NCBI GenBank assembly: GCA_973895155.1
Contig: OZ316899.1
Coordinates: 372,001-436,000 of the forward strand
DNA from: Marsupella aquatica
Taxonomy: Eukaryota; Marchantiophyta
Direction: 5' to 3'
Length of the DNA: 64,000 bases
Notes under the pieces: generated by a model
Database searches by the model: none
Told to the model about the DNA's origin: nothing
The model's input: only the letters and a program-made list of their open reading frames with translations
Shown: positions 35,099-43,811 of the stretch, one piece after another
Layout: each line of letters opens with the position of its first letter
Numbering within the stretch: the first letter of the stretch is position 1
Program-made: the position numbers and the translations under genes

Positions 35099-37900
35099 TG
35101 TGATCATTGTGGAGCTCCTGGACACACCAAGGATAGGTGTTTCTCACTCCACCCTGAGTTACGGAGAGGAGGATCCCGTACACATGATCAGGGAAGAGGA
35201 GGTAGAGGTGGTGGACGTGATCGTGGCATGCCACATGCAGGGAGACAGGGAGGTGACGCTGCCCCTGCTATAACCATAGATCCAAAGGATGCTAAGATTG
35301 CTCAATTGGAGCAACAACTAGCTGCCATAGCTAGTTCCCAGGTGAGACCTAATTCTGGTGATGGGGCATCTACATCCTATGGACCTTCCACATCCCATGG
35401 TCCTTCCACATCTTATGGAGCTGATGGAGACCTTGCCACCATGGGATTCATGTGTGGCACTGCACATATTGATGCATCAGCAGCTTTGACACGTGGGGCA
35501 GCCAAAGCTCTTGAGCCTCGAGGAGCAGTAGTGGAGTTAGATCCACAAAGGGGGGATGCACGTCGGCAGACAAAGCTTCCTCAGTCTTTTACATTGTCAG
35601 AGACAGTTCAGACTGCCTCTATGAACCCGGTTCGGACAAACCCTGATGTGGGTAAGTTGGCAGAATCAGGTAGTGATGCAGCAGGGATGACATGTACCTT
35701 GCTGGGGGCGGCTACTGCCATAGTACGCACCCCATTATTTTCAGCGACAGACATGCTGAACTTGGGAGTTGGTCCTACAGAAGTGTTCAGATTGGCAGCT
35801 ACACTCTGTGAGGACACTCCAGTGGTTGCTTCCCATGCAGAAGCAACTTGCAGTGTTGATGCAGTGAAGACCATGCCACCTACTACTACTAGTGAGACAT
35901 GGCATGCAGCAGCAGCGAGGTTGGTGGATTTACCAGCACGCCCTGCATTTGAGAGGACTAGGTTTAAACCTAGTGTTGTGTCATTGGATAATCGGAGTGG
36001 TATCTTCCGATTAGTTGGGCCTTCTGGAGCAGTATACCAGCCAGAGAGAGTGTTACTGGATATTGGTGCTCAGCCCTTGATGTTGGGGAAGTCTGCCATA
36101 CGTGGATTGGGATTGCATCCAGAGGATTTGGAGGATTGTCCCTTTCCCATTCAGACTTCATTGGGGGGACCTACACCTACACAGCATATCACCAGGAGAC
36201 CACTTGATTTGAGGATTCAGGAAGGTCATACCACAGATAGCTCACAGATACAGGCGCGAGCTATTCTGACTAAGGCAGAGTCATATGATGTGTTGGTGGG
36301 ATGTACAGTGCTCTACCCCATGGGATTTATTCTTGATTTTTGGGAGGAATCAATGTCATATAGACCTGATTGGCAGTCAGGAGATGCTCGATTGAGCAAA
36401 TTGCCAGTGAGATTTAGTGGACCTGTGGAAGGCCCTAAATCCACACCATTGTCTTTGGCAACATTCAGTGGTGTAATTGCTAGACTTGATGATTTGATTG
36501 AGGGTAATGCGCATGCAGCCGATGTTCCACCATTGGAGGAGTCTCATGAGGAGCACATCATGCGAGGATTACCTGTTGGCAGTGTTGTGCCACCAGTGTG
36601 GGGCACTGCACAGGCCTTGCCACAGGCAGCAGCACGATTGGTACATGATGCATGGCGTCATGCTTTTACACCACAGTCAGGAGCAGAGCAGTCTCTTGCA
36701 GATGGACCTGTGACTCTTTCACCATTGGATACCACTCCTATTGCTTGGCAGTATCCACCGGAGGGTATTTGTTTGTTGGATCTTTTTGGTGGGATTAGCA
36801 CTGGATTGGCTGCTGTTCTTCAGGCAGGAATTCCTGTGCGTCGTTATTTGTATGTGGAGACAGATGAGACAACACGGAGGGTCTCATTGCGACATGTGGC
36901 TATGTTGGTGGATAGATATCCACAGTTGCTGCCAGTGGATGCTGTTCGTGGTTATCAGCATGCACTACCTGCTGATATTTCATTGTTGGGGGCGGATCAT
37001 CTACATCGTGTTGGCCCCATTGATTTGGTGATTGCTGGTTGGCCATGTCAGGGCCAATCTAGAGCTGGCGTTGGGCATGGACTTCATGATCCACGCTTTG
37101 CATTGTTTTGGGAGATGTTACGGGTGCTACGTCATCTCCAGCTACATCAGACACAGTCTCCAGCATACATTTTGGAGAATGTGCCATTGTTAGGTGATGA
37201 TCGTAGTCGGATTGTTGCCAGTGTTCACCAGGTGAGGTCTTGGATTGGACCTGCTGTGTTATTGGATGTTGCACGTGTGGGTTCTCATGCACATCGTCCA
37301 CGCTTGTGGTGGACTAATTTGATCCCATGTGAGGTGCTGAAGCGTGCATTTGACAACATTCCACGCTCACCAGCCTTAGTGGTGGATGATATTTTGGATC
37401 CAGGGCGTCGTGCACAGGGTGTGACCCAACCTGATAGACCTCCATTGGCAATGGTCAATGCAGTTGGGTGCCCACGTTGTGCATTACCCACTCTTGTAAG
37501 CCACTCTGCTTCATATGCATTCAGAGCAGGTGGCCCTGGACTTGTATGGGACACAGCTCTCCAGCAGTTAGTGGAGCCTACTGCTGATGAGAGAGAGCGT
37601 GCTATGGGATTTTTGACTAGCACCACTGCAGTTGCCTCTGTGTCAGAGGGTTTGCGGCGCCAGGTTCTTGGTCAAGCAATGGATTTGAATTGTTTGACTT
37701 GGATTATCAGCTTGGGAGTAGCTGAACAGTTGCGGATGCGCTCTGCCGGAATTACTGATTATCCCTTGGTGAGCTTGCGGTCCACTGAGACAGTATTGAC
37801 CACAACTGGGGGCGAGCAGACAGTCCATGGACCTATGACAGGATTGGCGGCTGGACAGATTGTTGAGCAGGAAGGGACTGCTCAATCTACTGCTAAATAG
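35099..37900 (+). CDS. Knuckle-protease-C5 DNA methyltransferase segment of the polyprotein
   Basis: The frame opens with CDHCGAPGHTKDRC, an RG-rich linker and a coiled segment (KIAQLEQQLAAIAS near 35292). Residue numbers below count codon 35228 as 1. Aspartic protease: LLDIGAQPLMLGKS (about 276; D-I-G instead of D-T/S-G) and YPMGFILDFWEESMSYRPDW. DNA methyltransferase about 512-840: motif I DLFGGISTG (518), VDLVIAGWPCQ motif IV region with catalytic Cys 607 in GWPCQGQSRAG, motif VI ENV (650), motif VIII HRPRLWWTN (689) and motif X RRQVLGQAMDLN (about 810). The HRxRxxWxN form suggests DNMT3/DRM-like rather than DNMT1. All catalytic motifs are intact. Ends in TAG at 37898-37900 followed by CAATCA. 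Confidence 0.93.
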   Translation, partial: CDHCGAPGHTKDRCFSLHPELRRGGSRTHDQGRGGRGGGRDRGMPHAGRQGGDAAPAITIDPKDAKIAQLEQQLAAIASSQVRPNSGDGASTSYGPSTSHGPSTSYGADGDLATMGFMCGTAHIDASAALTRGAAKALEPRGAVVELDPQRGDARRQTKLPQSFTLSETVQTASMNPVRTNPDVGKLAESGSDAAGMTCTLLGAATAIVRTPLFSATDMLNLGVGPTEVFRLAATLCEDTPVVASHAEATCSVDAVKTMPPTTTSETWHAAAARLVDLPARPAFERTRFKPSVVSLDNRSGIFRLVGPSGAVYQPERVLLDIGAQPLMLGKSAIRGLGLHPEDLEDCPFPIQTSLGGPTPTQHITRRPLDLRIQEGHTTDSSQIQARAILTKAESYDVLVGCTVLYPMGFILDFWEESMSYRPDWQSGDARLSKLPVRFSGPVEGPKSTPLSLATFSGVIARLDDLIEGNAHAADVPPLEESHEEHIMRGLPVGSVVPPVWGTAQALPQAAARLVHDAWRHAFTPQSGAEQSLADGPVTLSPLDTTPIAWQYPPEGICLLDLFGGISTGLAAVLQAGIPVRRYLYVETDETTRRVSLRHVAMLVDRYPQLLPVDAVRGYQHALPADISLLGADHLHRVGPIDLVIAGWPCQGQSRAGVGHGLHDPRFALFWEMLRVLRHLQLHQTQSPAYILENVPLLGDDRSRIVASVHQVRSWIGPAVLLDVARVGSHAHRPRLWWTNLIPCEVLKRAFDNIPRSPALVVDDILDPGRRAQGVTQPDRPPLAMVNAVGCPRCALPTLVSHSASYAFRAGGPGLVWDTALQQLVEPTADERERAMGFLTSTTAVASVSEGLRRQVLGQAMDLNCLTWIISLGVAEQLRMRSAGITDYPLVSLRSTETVLTTTGGEQTVHGPMTGLAAGQIVEQEGTAQSTAK

Positions 37901-37906
37901 CAATCA
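37898..37906 (+). promoter_or_regulatory. Amber codon in TMV-type readthrough context
   Basis: The junction reads AAA TAG CAA TCA. TAG followed by CARYYA is the consensus of tobamovirus-type leaky stops. It lies exactly between DNMT and RT, where many retroelements regulate gag to pol ratio. Alternatively it is a CAG-to-TAG mutation. Confidence 0.5.
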
Positions 37907-40684
37907 TCGGCTATCTCTTCTACCCTACAAAGAGATATTAGGGATTTGGTGGAGAGTTGGGAACCACAGCTTGGCCCTAAGTTAACAGGGGAGGAGAGAC
38001 GTTGCATGCATCGATTCCTGAAGAGTTATTGGAATTGTTTTGCATTCAGCATGAAGGATTTGGGGATATTGAAGGGCCCTGGTATTCAGATTGAATTGGC
38101 TAGTGATGCGCCAATCTTTCGTAGACCATACCGTTATAGTGACATGGAGAGAGCTCTGATTCAAAGCAGAACTCAAGATTTGTTGGAGGCTGGATTGGTG
38201 GAGATTTCATACGGGGAGTATGCATCTGCCACAGTGATGCCAGCCAAGAAGGATGTGCATGGCAATTACACAGATAGGCGCATGTGTGGTGATTATAGAC
38301 CTATTAATCGCCAGACAAAATCTGATCGATATGCCATGCCCACACCTGAGGAGATCTTTGATGTTGTGGGGCATGCAAAGGTTTTCAGTTCATTGGATCT
38401 GAGGGCAGGATACCATCAGCTTCCAATTAGGCATGCTGACAGGTCCAAGACAGCATTCTGGGGGATTGATTCTTATGGCAAAGATCGTTTGTATCAATGG
38501 TTATTCTTACCATTTGGGTTGAAGAATGCACCAGCTGAGTTCCAGAGAGTCATGGATCGAATCCTTGCAGGTTTGGATTTTGTCAGATGTTATATTGATG
38601 ATATTTTGGTCTATTCTTCTACTGTGGAAGAACATCAGCAACACTTGCAGACTGTGTTGGAGAGATTGAGAGCACATGGGTTGAAGCTCCATCCTAGCAA
38701 GTGTAAGTTCTTCCAAGACCAGATTGAGTATTTGGGCCACACCATATACCCAGGGGGATTGGGTGTACAGCAGACTAAAGTGGAGGCCATTACACAGATT
38801 CCTTGTCCTACTGATGTGAGTAGAGTTCGTGCATTCTTGGGATTGGCGAGCTACTACAGGAGGTATGTTAAAGGATTTAGCCAGCTTGCTAAACCTTTGA
38901 CCATACTCACTAAGTTGGATCAGGAATGGATTTGGGGTGATGACCAGGAGCATGCCTTTCAGGAGTTGAAGCAAAGGTTGGCATCATCCCCTATTTTGAG
39001 AAGACCCATTTCAGGCAAACCATTTCAGCTACACACTGATTGGAGTGGAGTAGGACTTGGAGCAGTGCTGACTCAAAAGGATGATGAGGGGAATGAGTTT
39101 GTTGTGGCTTATGCCAGTAGATCAAACAATTCAGCAGAGGCTAAGTATAGCTCTTATGAGGGAGAGTGTTTGGCAGCAGTGTGGGCTGTTGCACACTTTC
39201 GTTGCTACTTGTTTGGTAACCCCTTCACCTTGATCACTGATCATCAGCCTCTTAAGTGGTTAATGGAGTCTGACAAGCTTACAGGGAAGCTTGCACGATG
39301 GGCATTGTTGTTACAGGAGTATGATTTCCAGGTGGTGCATAGGCCTGGAAAAGTGAACTTGGATGCAAATGGATTAAGCCGCAATCCATGTACCAGTCAG
39401 CAGGATGAGACTGGAGCCAGATGGCATGATGAGTCAAATAAGGAGATGGTGCCAGGATGGCATGCATCTGCCTTTCTTTGTTGGGTGCCAGCATACAGTG
39501 GATCTGTGGACTCTACCTCATTGGATGGAGTGGATGATGAGTCTTCAGATGTGGATGTTGGTGAAGTAACTTCTGGACAGCAAGATATTCACAATGATGT
39601 GAGAGTGTTGGAATATCTGCGCAATAGTTCTATTGTTGGCAGTGTTGATGCCAAGGAACGTGACAGGGTTCTACAGAGAGCCAAGAGGTTTCGATGGGAG
39701 GGAAACCATCTTTTGAGAGTACTGCATGATGGTAGGATGTTGGTGGTACCAAAACCATCACAACGAGTACATTTGGTGCGACATGCGCACGAGGAGTTGG
39801 GTCACTTTGGTGTGAAGCGCACTTACAGCTTGCTGCAGACACAGTATTGGTGGCGTGGTATGCACACTCATGTCCAGCAGTTGATAGCTAAGTGTGTGGT
39901 ATGTGACAGAGTGAGAGCATCATTTAATGCTCCCACTCCCCAGTTGCACCCGTTACCGATCATGGGTTTGGGATATCGTTGGAGTTTGGATTTTGCTGGT
40001 CCATTACCTCTTACCCAACGTCATAATCGGTATGTTTTGGTCATGGTGGAGCACTTCTCCAAGTGGATTGAGCTAGTGGCGTTGCCAGATAAAGCCAGTG
40101 GAGGAGTTGCTGCTACATTTTTGGATCGTGTACTCAGTCATTTTGGAGCACCAGCTGAGGTGTTGACTGATCAGGGAACTGAGTTCCGTGGAGAGTTTGA
40201 GAGTTTGTGTGAACAAGCTCTGATTGATCATCGCACTACCTCTCGTGATCATCCTGAGGTAGATGGATTAGCTGAGAGAGTTGTGCAAACTGTGAAGAGA
40301 GGATTGCGTAAGTATGGCTTGCAGGTTGGTCATCTGGGAGATTGGGATCTCCAGCTACCTTGGTTAGCTATGGGCTACCGTTTCAGTCGGCAAGCATCAC
40401 TTGCATCCTTCTCACCCTACTTTTTGCTCTATGGTAGAGAGCCAGATTTGCCAGCAGCTATTCGTCGTCACGTTGCACCAGTTGTGAACTTGGATGATCC
40501 TGATGTTTGGGTCAAGGTGTGTTCAGAGAGAGCACGGGTATTTCAGAGAGTGATGCCCATGGCTTTTGACAACCTTGCCATTGCCCAACATCGTGATACT
40601 TTGAGGTATGCCACTATTCGTGGAGGAGGTTACCGTGCAAGCATTCGACGATTTTATCCTGGTGATTATGTTTATTTGCAGTAG
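37901..40684 (+). CDS. RT, RNase H and integrase of the DNMT retrotransposon
   Basis: In frame with the upstream DNMT segment across one TAG. Contains RT (RMCGDYRPINRQTKSDRYAM, FSSLDLRAGYHQL, LPFGLKNAPAEFQ and catalytic RCYIDDILVYS near 38585), RNase H (FQLHTDWSGVGLGAVLTQ, YSSYEGECLAAVWAVAHFR) and integrase: HHCC (HAHEELGHFG..CVVCDR), DFAGPLPL, VLTDQGTEF and AERVVQTVK for the D,D-35-E triad. No stop or frameshift for over 900 codons. Ends YVYLQ then TAG (40682-40684), inside the GPY/F-like C-terminal part. First ATG-like start in the frame is near 37946. Integrates the cDNA; the GGGT duplication fits. Confidence 0.96.
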   Translation, partial: QSSAISSTLQRDIRDLVESWEPQLGPKLTGEERRCMHRFLKSYWNCFAFSMKDLGILKGPGIQIELASDAPIFRRPYRYSDMERALIQSRTQDLLEAGLVEISYGEYASATVMPAKKDVHGNYTDRRMCGDYRPINRQTKSDRYAMPTPEEIFDVVGHAKVFSSLDLRAGYHQLPIRHADRSKTAFWGIDSYGKDRLYQWLFLPFGLKNAPAEFQRVMDRILAGLDFVRCYIDDILVYSSTVEEHQQHLQTVLERLRAHGLKLHPSKCKFFQDQIEYLGHTIYPGGLGVQQTKVEAITQIPCPTDVSRVRAFLGLASYYRRYVKGFSQLAKPLTILTKLDQEWIWGDDQEHAFQELKQRLASSPILRRPISGKPFQLHTDWSGVGLGAVLTQKDDEGNEFVVAYASRSNNSAEAKYSSYEGECLAAVWAVAHFRCYLFGNPFTLITDHQPLKWLMESDKLTGKLARWALLLQEYDFQVVHRPGKVNLDANGLSRNPCTSQQDETGARWHDESNKEMVPGWHASAFLCWVPAYSGSVDSTSLDGVDDESSDVDVGEVTSGQQDIHNDVRVLEYLRNSSIVGSVDAKERDRVLQRAKRFRWEGNHLLRVLHDGRMLVVPKPSQRVHLVRHAHEELGHFGVKRTYSLLQTQYWWRGMHTHVQQLIAKCVVCDRVRASFNAPTPQLHPLPIMGLGYRWSLDFAGPLPLTQRHNRYVLVMVEHFSKWIELVALPDKASGGVAATFLDRVLSHFGAPAEVLTDQGTEFRGEFESLCEQALIDHRTTSRDHPEVDGLAERVVQTVKRGLRKYGLQVGHLGDWDLQLPWLAMGYRFSRQASLASFSPYFLLYGREPDLPAAIRRHVAPVVNLDDPDVWVKVCSERARVFQRVMPMAFDNLAIAQHRDTLRYATIRGGGYRASIRRFYPGDYVYLQ

Positions 40685-41026
40685 ACAGCACCCATGACAC
40701 TTGATGTGACCGCAGGCCGAACAATCTTACGTGTGCGTGAAGTGTTGCCTTCTGGTGTCCTGATGTTGGAGGGACGCAATGGTATGGTTTGGAAGGATCA
40801 TGTGCGCAACTGTGCACCATGTCACCTTCCCAACATTGATGGTACAGTAGATCCAAGCTTGGCACATGTTCGTGCTGGCTTGAAATGTATGTTGTGTGGA
40901 TCTGCTCAGGGAGCAGCTACTATGTTGATTTGTGATAAGTGTTCTAGAGGATGGCACATGTCATGTTTGACACCACCATTGCAGGTGATTCCTAGTGGAT
41001 CATGGTTGTGTCCTCAGTGTCGGTGA
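40685..41026 (+). CDS. Integrase C-terminal end fused to PHD finger
   Basis: Same frame as pol after a third TAG. The first about 50 codons (TLDVTAGRTILRVREVLPSG, then GMVWKDHVRNCAPCHLP) complete the integrase C-terminal SH3-like region. A canonical C4HC3 PHD finger follows at 40886-41023: CMLCG, LICDKCSRGWHMSCL, then WLCPQC. PHD fingers bind histone H3 tails in several modification states (family knowledge). An integrase-attached reader would plausibly steer integration, as chromodomains do in chromoviruses (inference). Stop TGA at 41024-41026. Confidence 0.9.
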   Translation, partial: TAPMTLDVTAGRTILRVREVLPSGVLMLEGRNGMVWKDHVRNCAPCHLPNIDGTVDPSLAHVRAGLKCMLCGSAQGAATMLICDKCSRGWHMSCLTPPLQVIPSGSWLCPQCR

Positions 41027-41187
41027 AGCCGACTAGTTATCATTTGTGTTCTCTTGGCAGATATGGATTGCAGGTAGGTGATCGATGGGGCTCACTTGCA
41101 CCCGGCCTCCTGATCTTCACACCTAAAAAGGTGTATATCAACCTTGTAGAACTCATGGCTAGCTAGAGTTAGGGGACCTTACTCCCA

Positions 41188-41200
41188 GCTAGGGGGGTGA
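41188..41200 (+). promoter_or_regulatory. Polypurine tract
   Basis: AGCTAGGGGGGTGA immediately precedes Y1 (TTGTGGG), the expected primer for plus-strand DNA synthesis. This places the start of U3 at Y1, not at X2. Confidence 0.6.
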
Positions 41201-41337
41201 TTGTGGGTTTTGGACATGTGTGGACATGAGTTCCACTTGTATTCCATTCTCTTGTATTTGTGATGTGGCAGTGTGACTATGTCTGGATGTATGTGACAAG
41301 CGATGTATGTTGTGTAGCGATATGTATGCGCACGACA
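41201..41337 (+). repeat. Terminal repeat Y1 of the DNMT element
   Basis: 137 bp, near-identical to Y2 (41678-41814), sharing GTGATGTGGCAGTGTGACTA and TAGCGATATGTATGCGCACG. Separated from X2 by only GC, giving a CGACA-GC-TGTCAC junction. Confidence 0.93.
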
Positions 41338-41339
41338 GC

Positions 41340-41677
41340 TGTCACACCATTCTGAGTAGTGTAGTAGTATATCGTGCTATTAGAGTATGTACGTTTGGTA
41401 TGAGTGCTATTGGAGCCGATAAGGTTCTGTCAGGTTTGTGTGAGAGGGTACTTCTCACTTGTGAGGCATTGAAAGGTCATCTTTCAATGTTGAGCCTTGG
41501 AGAGAGAGGAGCTTGAGTGTGGCTATGGTGGCTGTGAGCTCCGCTTGTGTAACGTGGATTCCTTGAGTAGTGCAAGGTGCGTTGGCTTGACATACGTGTG
41601 TGATCGGATCGGTGCGGGATCGATGGGGTATTGTTGACCGAGATCGATGGGGTATTGTGCCGATTGGATGGAGATTA
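41340..41677 (+). repeat. Terminal repeat X2 of the DNMT element
   Basis: Copy of X1 (32242-32571). Followed directly by Y2. Confidence 0.93.
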
Positions 41678-41814
41678 TTGTGGGTTTTGGACATGTGTGG
41701 ACATGAGTTCCACTTGTATTCCATTCTCTTGTATTTGTGATGTGGCAGTGTGACTATGTCTGGATGTATGTGACAAGCGATGTATGTTGTGTAGCGATAT
41801 GTATGCGCACGACA
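41678..41814 (+). repeat. Terminal repeat Y2 of the DNMT element
   Basis: Copy of Y1. Ends CACGACA, then the GGGT target duplication. X2 plus Y2 would form a TG..CA unit of 475 bp. Confidence 0.93.
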
Positions 41815-41818
41815 GGGT

Positions 41819-42419
41819 CTTACTCAGAATTTGTCTCTTATCTATTACTCAACATTTCACTTTGGCAAGGATTTTTTTAACAATTTATAATCTCAATCAC
41901 CACATGCCATACTATTCTGATATTTCCTTTTACAGGTTCCAACCAAATCCAAATGAATTCTCCATTGTCAAATGTTAATATTTCCAGCCATCTCTTTTTC
42001 AGTATCAATTTCTTAGTTTTGATTCTACTGACATACAACAAATATAAGCTATGCAATCGAATGCTTCATGAAGTCCTGCCAACAGGCCTTGATTGCATCT
42101 TTCATTCCATGAACACATCAATTTCTTTACATGGTTTTTCTTCCATGGGCTTCCATCTACCTCCAGATCTAGCAATCCGACACTACCTCCTCCTGGGCTG
42201 CCTCTCGAGCTTCCTGATCCTGAAAGTTTCCACAACAAAAGACCCTTTCCACTCCTACTTTGCTACCCTATATTTCTTCTACAGGCAGGTTTGTCCAACT
42301 TCCTCTAACAATTAGCAGTTGTAACTGTCAAACTGCTTATTCAGTTTTTCTAACCGCTTTATTCCACTAAAGGCACATGTTAATCATTACTTGTCACAGT
42401 AACTCTTAACTGTTACTTG
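41819..42419 (-). pseudogene. Relic of host Ty3-like element, RT start and scrambled sequence
   Basis: The first about 60 bp (minus) correspond to the RT FAKL..GYNQIRVRPG block with indels and stops. The rest is not readable. Insertion of the DNMT element split this RT from its continuation at 32237. Confidence 0.5.
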
Positions 42420-43076
42420 CTACTGGATCCTGCATCTCTTAACTGGTTGTCTTTTAGTTAATCGTTCTTCGGAACGATCAGTCGAAGTTTTGTCCTCGGG
42501 TTCGGTGGCTCCAATGTTAAGCGCTTGAATGGCGACCTCCACCGGTTCTACTTGGGTTTCACTGACTCTTGCCCCTGATCGCCGGTATGTGGGGTGGGTC
42601 CTCATTCTCTGGAATCCTAATATCTGTTGAGTTTTCTTGTGGCGGTTCTCTGCAATTCTCACTACCCAACACTCATTCATTACACGGTGACAGTCTCTCT
42701 CTTGTGTACCAAATTGCTTGTGAAATTCATGGCCAGGCACTCCAAACAATTGACATCCAGCTTCTTCCCACACTTGATACACAACTGTATTGATTTGCAG
42801 AAAGAAATTGTACATGTGTTGGCCTGATCCAACCGTTCTACAAAAATGATTGGTTCGCTTCCGCATCGACAACCCTGCATCCTGGTGTTCTCTGTTCACT
42901 CTAGCTCTGCAAGCACTTGGACCTAAAGCGCACATTTTCCCATCTTCCAAGGGAATATCACATCCTTCATAAACTAACTCGCTACCATGCATGCCCCAAA
43001 TTGCTTCAATGGTTACTCCAATCAGGCAGAGGACTCCAGGTTGCTCCATCTCTGTAAAGTTGCCACTATACCACAA
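42420..43076 (-). CDS. Hypothetical ORF of 218 codons at the gag position of the relic Ty3 element
   Basis: A minus-strand frame with a basic, Cys/His-containing centre (CQLFGVPGHEFHKQFGTQE) and an acidic-to-basic C-terminus (EPEDKTSTDRSEERLTKRQP). In another frame of the same DNA, CIKCGKKLDVNCLEC looks like a decayed zinc knuckle, so the open frame may be a shadow of a broken gag. Protein function not recognised. Confidence 0.35.
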   Translation of the reverse strand: MWYSGNFTEMEQPGVLCLIGVTIEAIWGMHGSELVYEGCDIPLEDGKMCALGPSACRARVNREHQDAGLSMRKRTNHFCRTVGSGQHMYNFFLQINTVVYQVWEEAGCQLFGVPGHEFHKQFGTQERDCHRVMNECWVVRIAENRHKKTQQILGFQRMRTHPTYRRSGARVSETQVEPVEVAIQALNIGATEPEDKTSTDRSEERLTKRQPVKRCRIQ

Positions 43077-43811
43077 AAACTGAACCTCAACTAGAAAAAT
43101 GAAGTTCGTCTAGAGGTTTTTAGGGTTAACCTAGTGAAGGCCCTAAAGTCCTTACTTCTACTTAACTATAACTCAATGATTAGCTTAATTGCTACTAATC
43201 CTGACTTGCTAAAATTTAACATTTCAAAGACTTGCCACCCCCGGACCAGCTTTGGTCCCTAAACTTCTGGCCCCCAACCTGGACCCTATCTCGCATACTG
43301 GGCGCGCCACCAACTGGCAATGCCCATAACTTTCTCGTTAGGCGTCCGCAAGTGGAGTGCCTTAGCCTGTTGTGATTGGGCCGACCCAGTGCTCATGCCT
43401 AGGCCCTCAGGTCTCATTTCCGCTCAGGGTCCCCAATCGGCCAAACCCGGATCGGGCCATAACTCACGCCCCAAGCGTCCGTTGCCCATGGCGTCAACTC
43501 CATTGGCCATGGGCCCAAGAGGAGCTCACACTCAAGCCCTCAGAACTCAAAGTCCGTCCAAGGGTCCGGATGGTCAACCTTGAGCCCGACCCCTTTTCCC
43601 CTTGACCCGACCACCTCTCAGCTAGCCTAAGTCCTTAGTGTGTGTCACCAGCTTGGCGCTTTGCCTTTGCCAGTGCCACGTCTCATTGCCCACAAGTATC
43701 CCCATGCTAAGTCCTCCCCGGATTGCCTATCAGGGCCTGGACTATAAAGGAGCTTGGCGTAGGAGTCAGTGACGCCGGAGCTAAGTGTTAAGGTAGTTGA
43801 GTTCCACGACT

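Larger units (their letters stand above)
32242..41814 (+). mobile_element. Ty3-type retrotransposon encoding a DNA methyltransferase and PHD finger
   Basis: A 9573-bp element with 4-bp target duplication GGGT (32238-32241 and 41815-41818) and ends TGTCACACC..CACGACA. The host RT frame reconnects across it. Order: repeat X1, leader, gag, protease, C5 DNA methyltransferase, RT, RNase H, integrase, PHD finger, purine run, Y1, X2, Y2. All coding segments from 34088 to 41026 lie in one frame separated by three TAG codons only. X1 and X2 are about 98% identical apart from an 8-bp indel, and Y1 and Y2 are near-identical, so the insertion is fairly young. Retrotransposon-borne DNMTs have been reported in dinoflagellates and charophyte algae. 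The combined repeat layout and PHD finger here are the unusual parts. Confidence 0.92.
31768..43226 (-). mobile_element. Degenerate minus-strand Ty3-like element hosting the DNMT retrotransposon
   Basis: Inserted into R3 with 5-bp flanks GAGAC (31763-31767) and AAGAC (43227-43231), one mismatch, and ends TG..CA on the plus strand. It carries a gag-position ORF (43076-42420) and a reverse-transcriptase remnant split by the inner element. Own LTRs are not recognisable. Apart from the inner 9.6 kb, about 1.9 kb remains, so it is a deleted relic. Confidence 0.6.
30863..43811 (+). repeat. Repeat R, copy 3, interrupted by a nested Ty3-type element
   Basis: The two halves, 30863-31767 and 43232-43811, together equal one full R copy (about 1.49 kb). 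TSD CATCT lies at 30858-30862 and 43812-43816. The left half begins AGTGGTGAACC and the right half ends GAGTTCCACGACT. The break falls at the point that reads GGAGACCTTCCACCCCC in copy 1. Confidence 0.85.

Noticed and set aside
34088-41026. A variant genetic code in which TAG is sense
   Set aside because: CUL3 ends normally in TAA with no internal TAG needed, and other genes here end in TAG at domain ends; readthrough or mutation is simpler.
41340-41814. X2-Y2 as an ordinary 3' LTR with a normal 5' partner
   Set aside because: The 5' end has only X followed by leader; Y is missing there and an extra Y precedes X2, so a simple LTR pair does not explain the layout.
42005-42315. Plus-strand ORFs near 42 kb
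   Set aside because: Lie in scrambled relic sequence, with no domains and overlapping in several frames.
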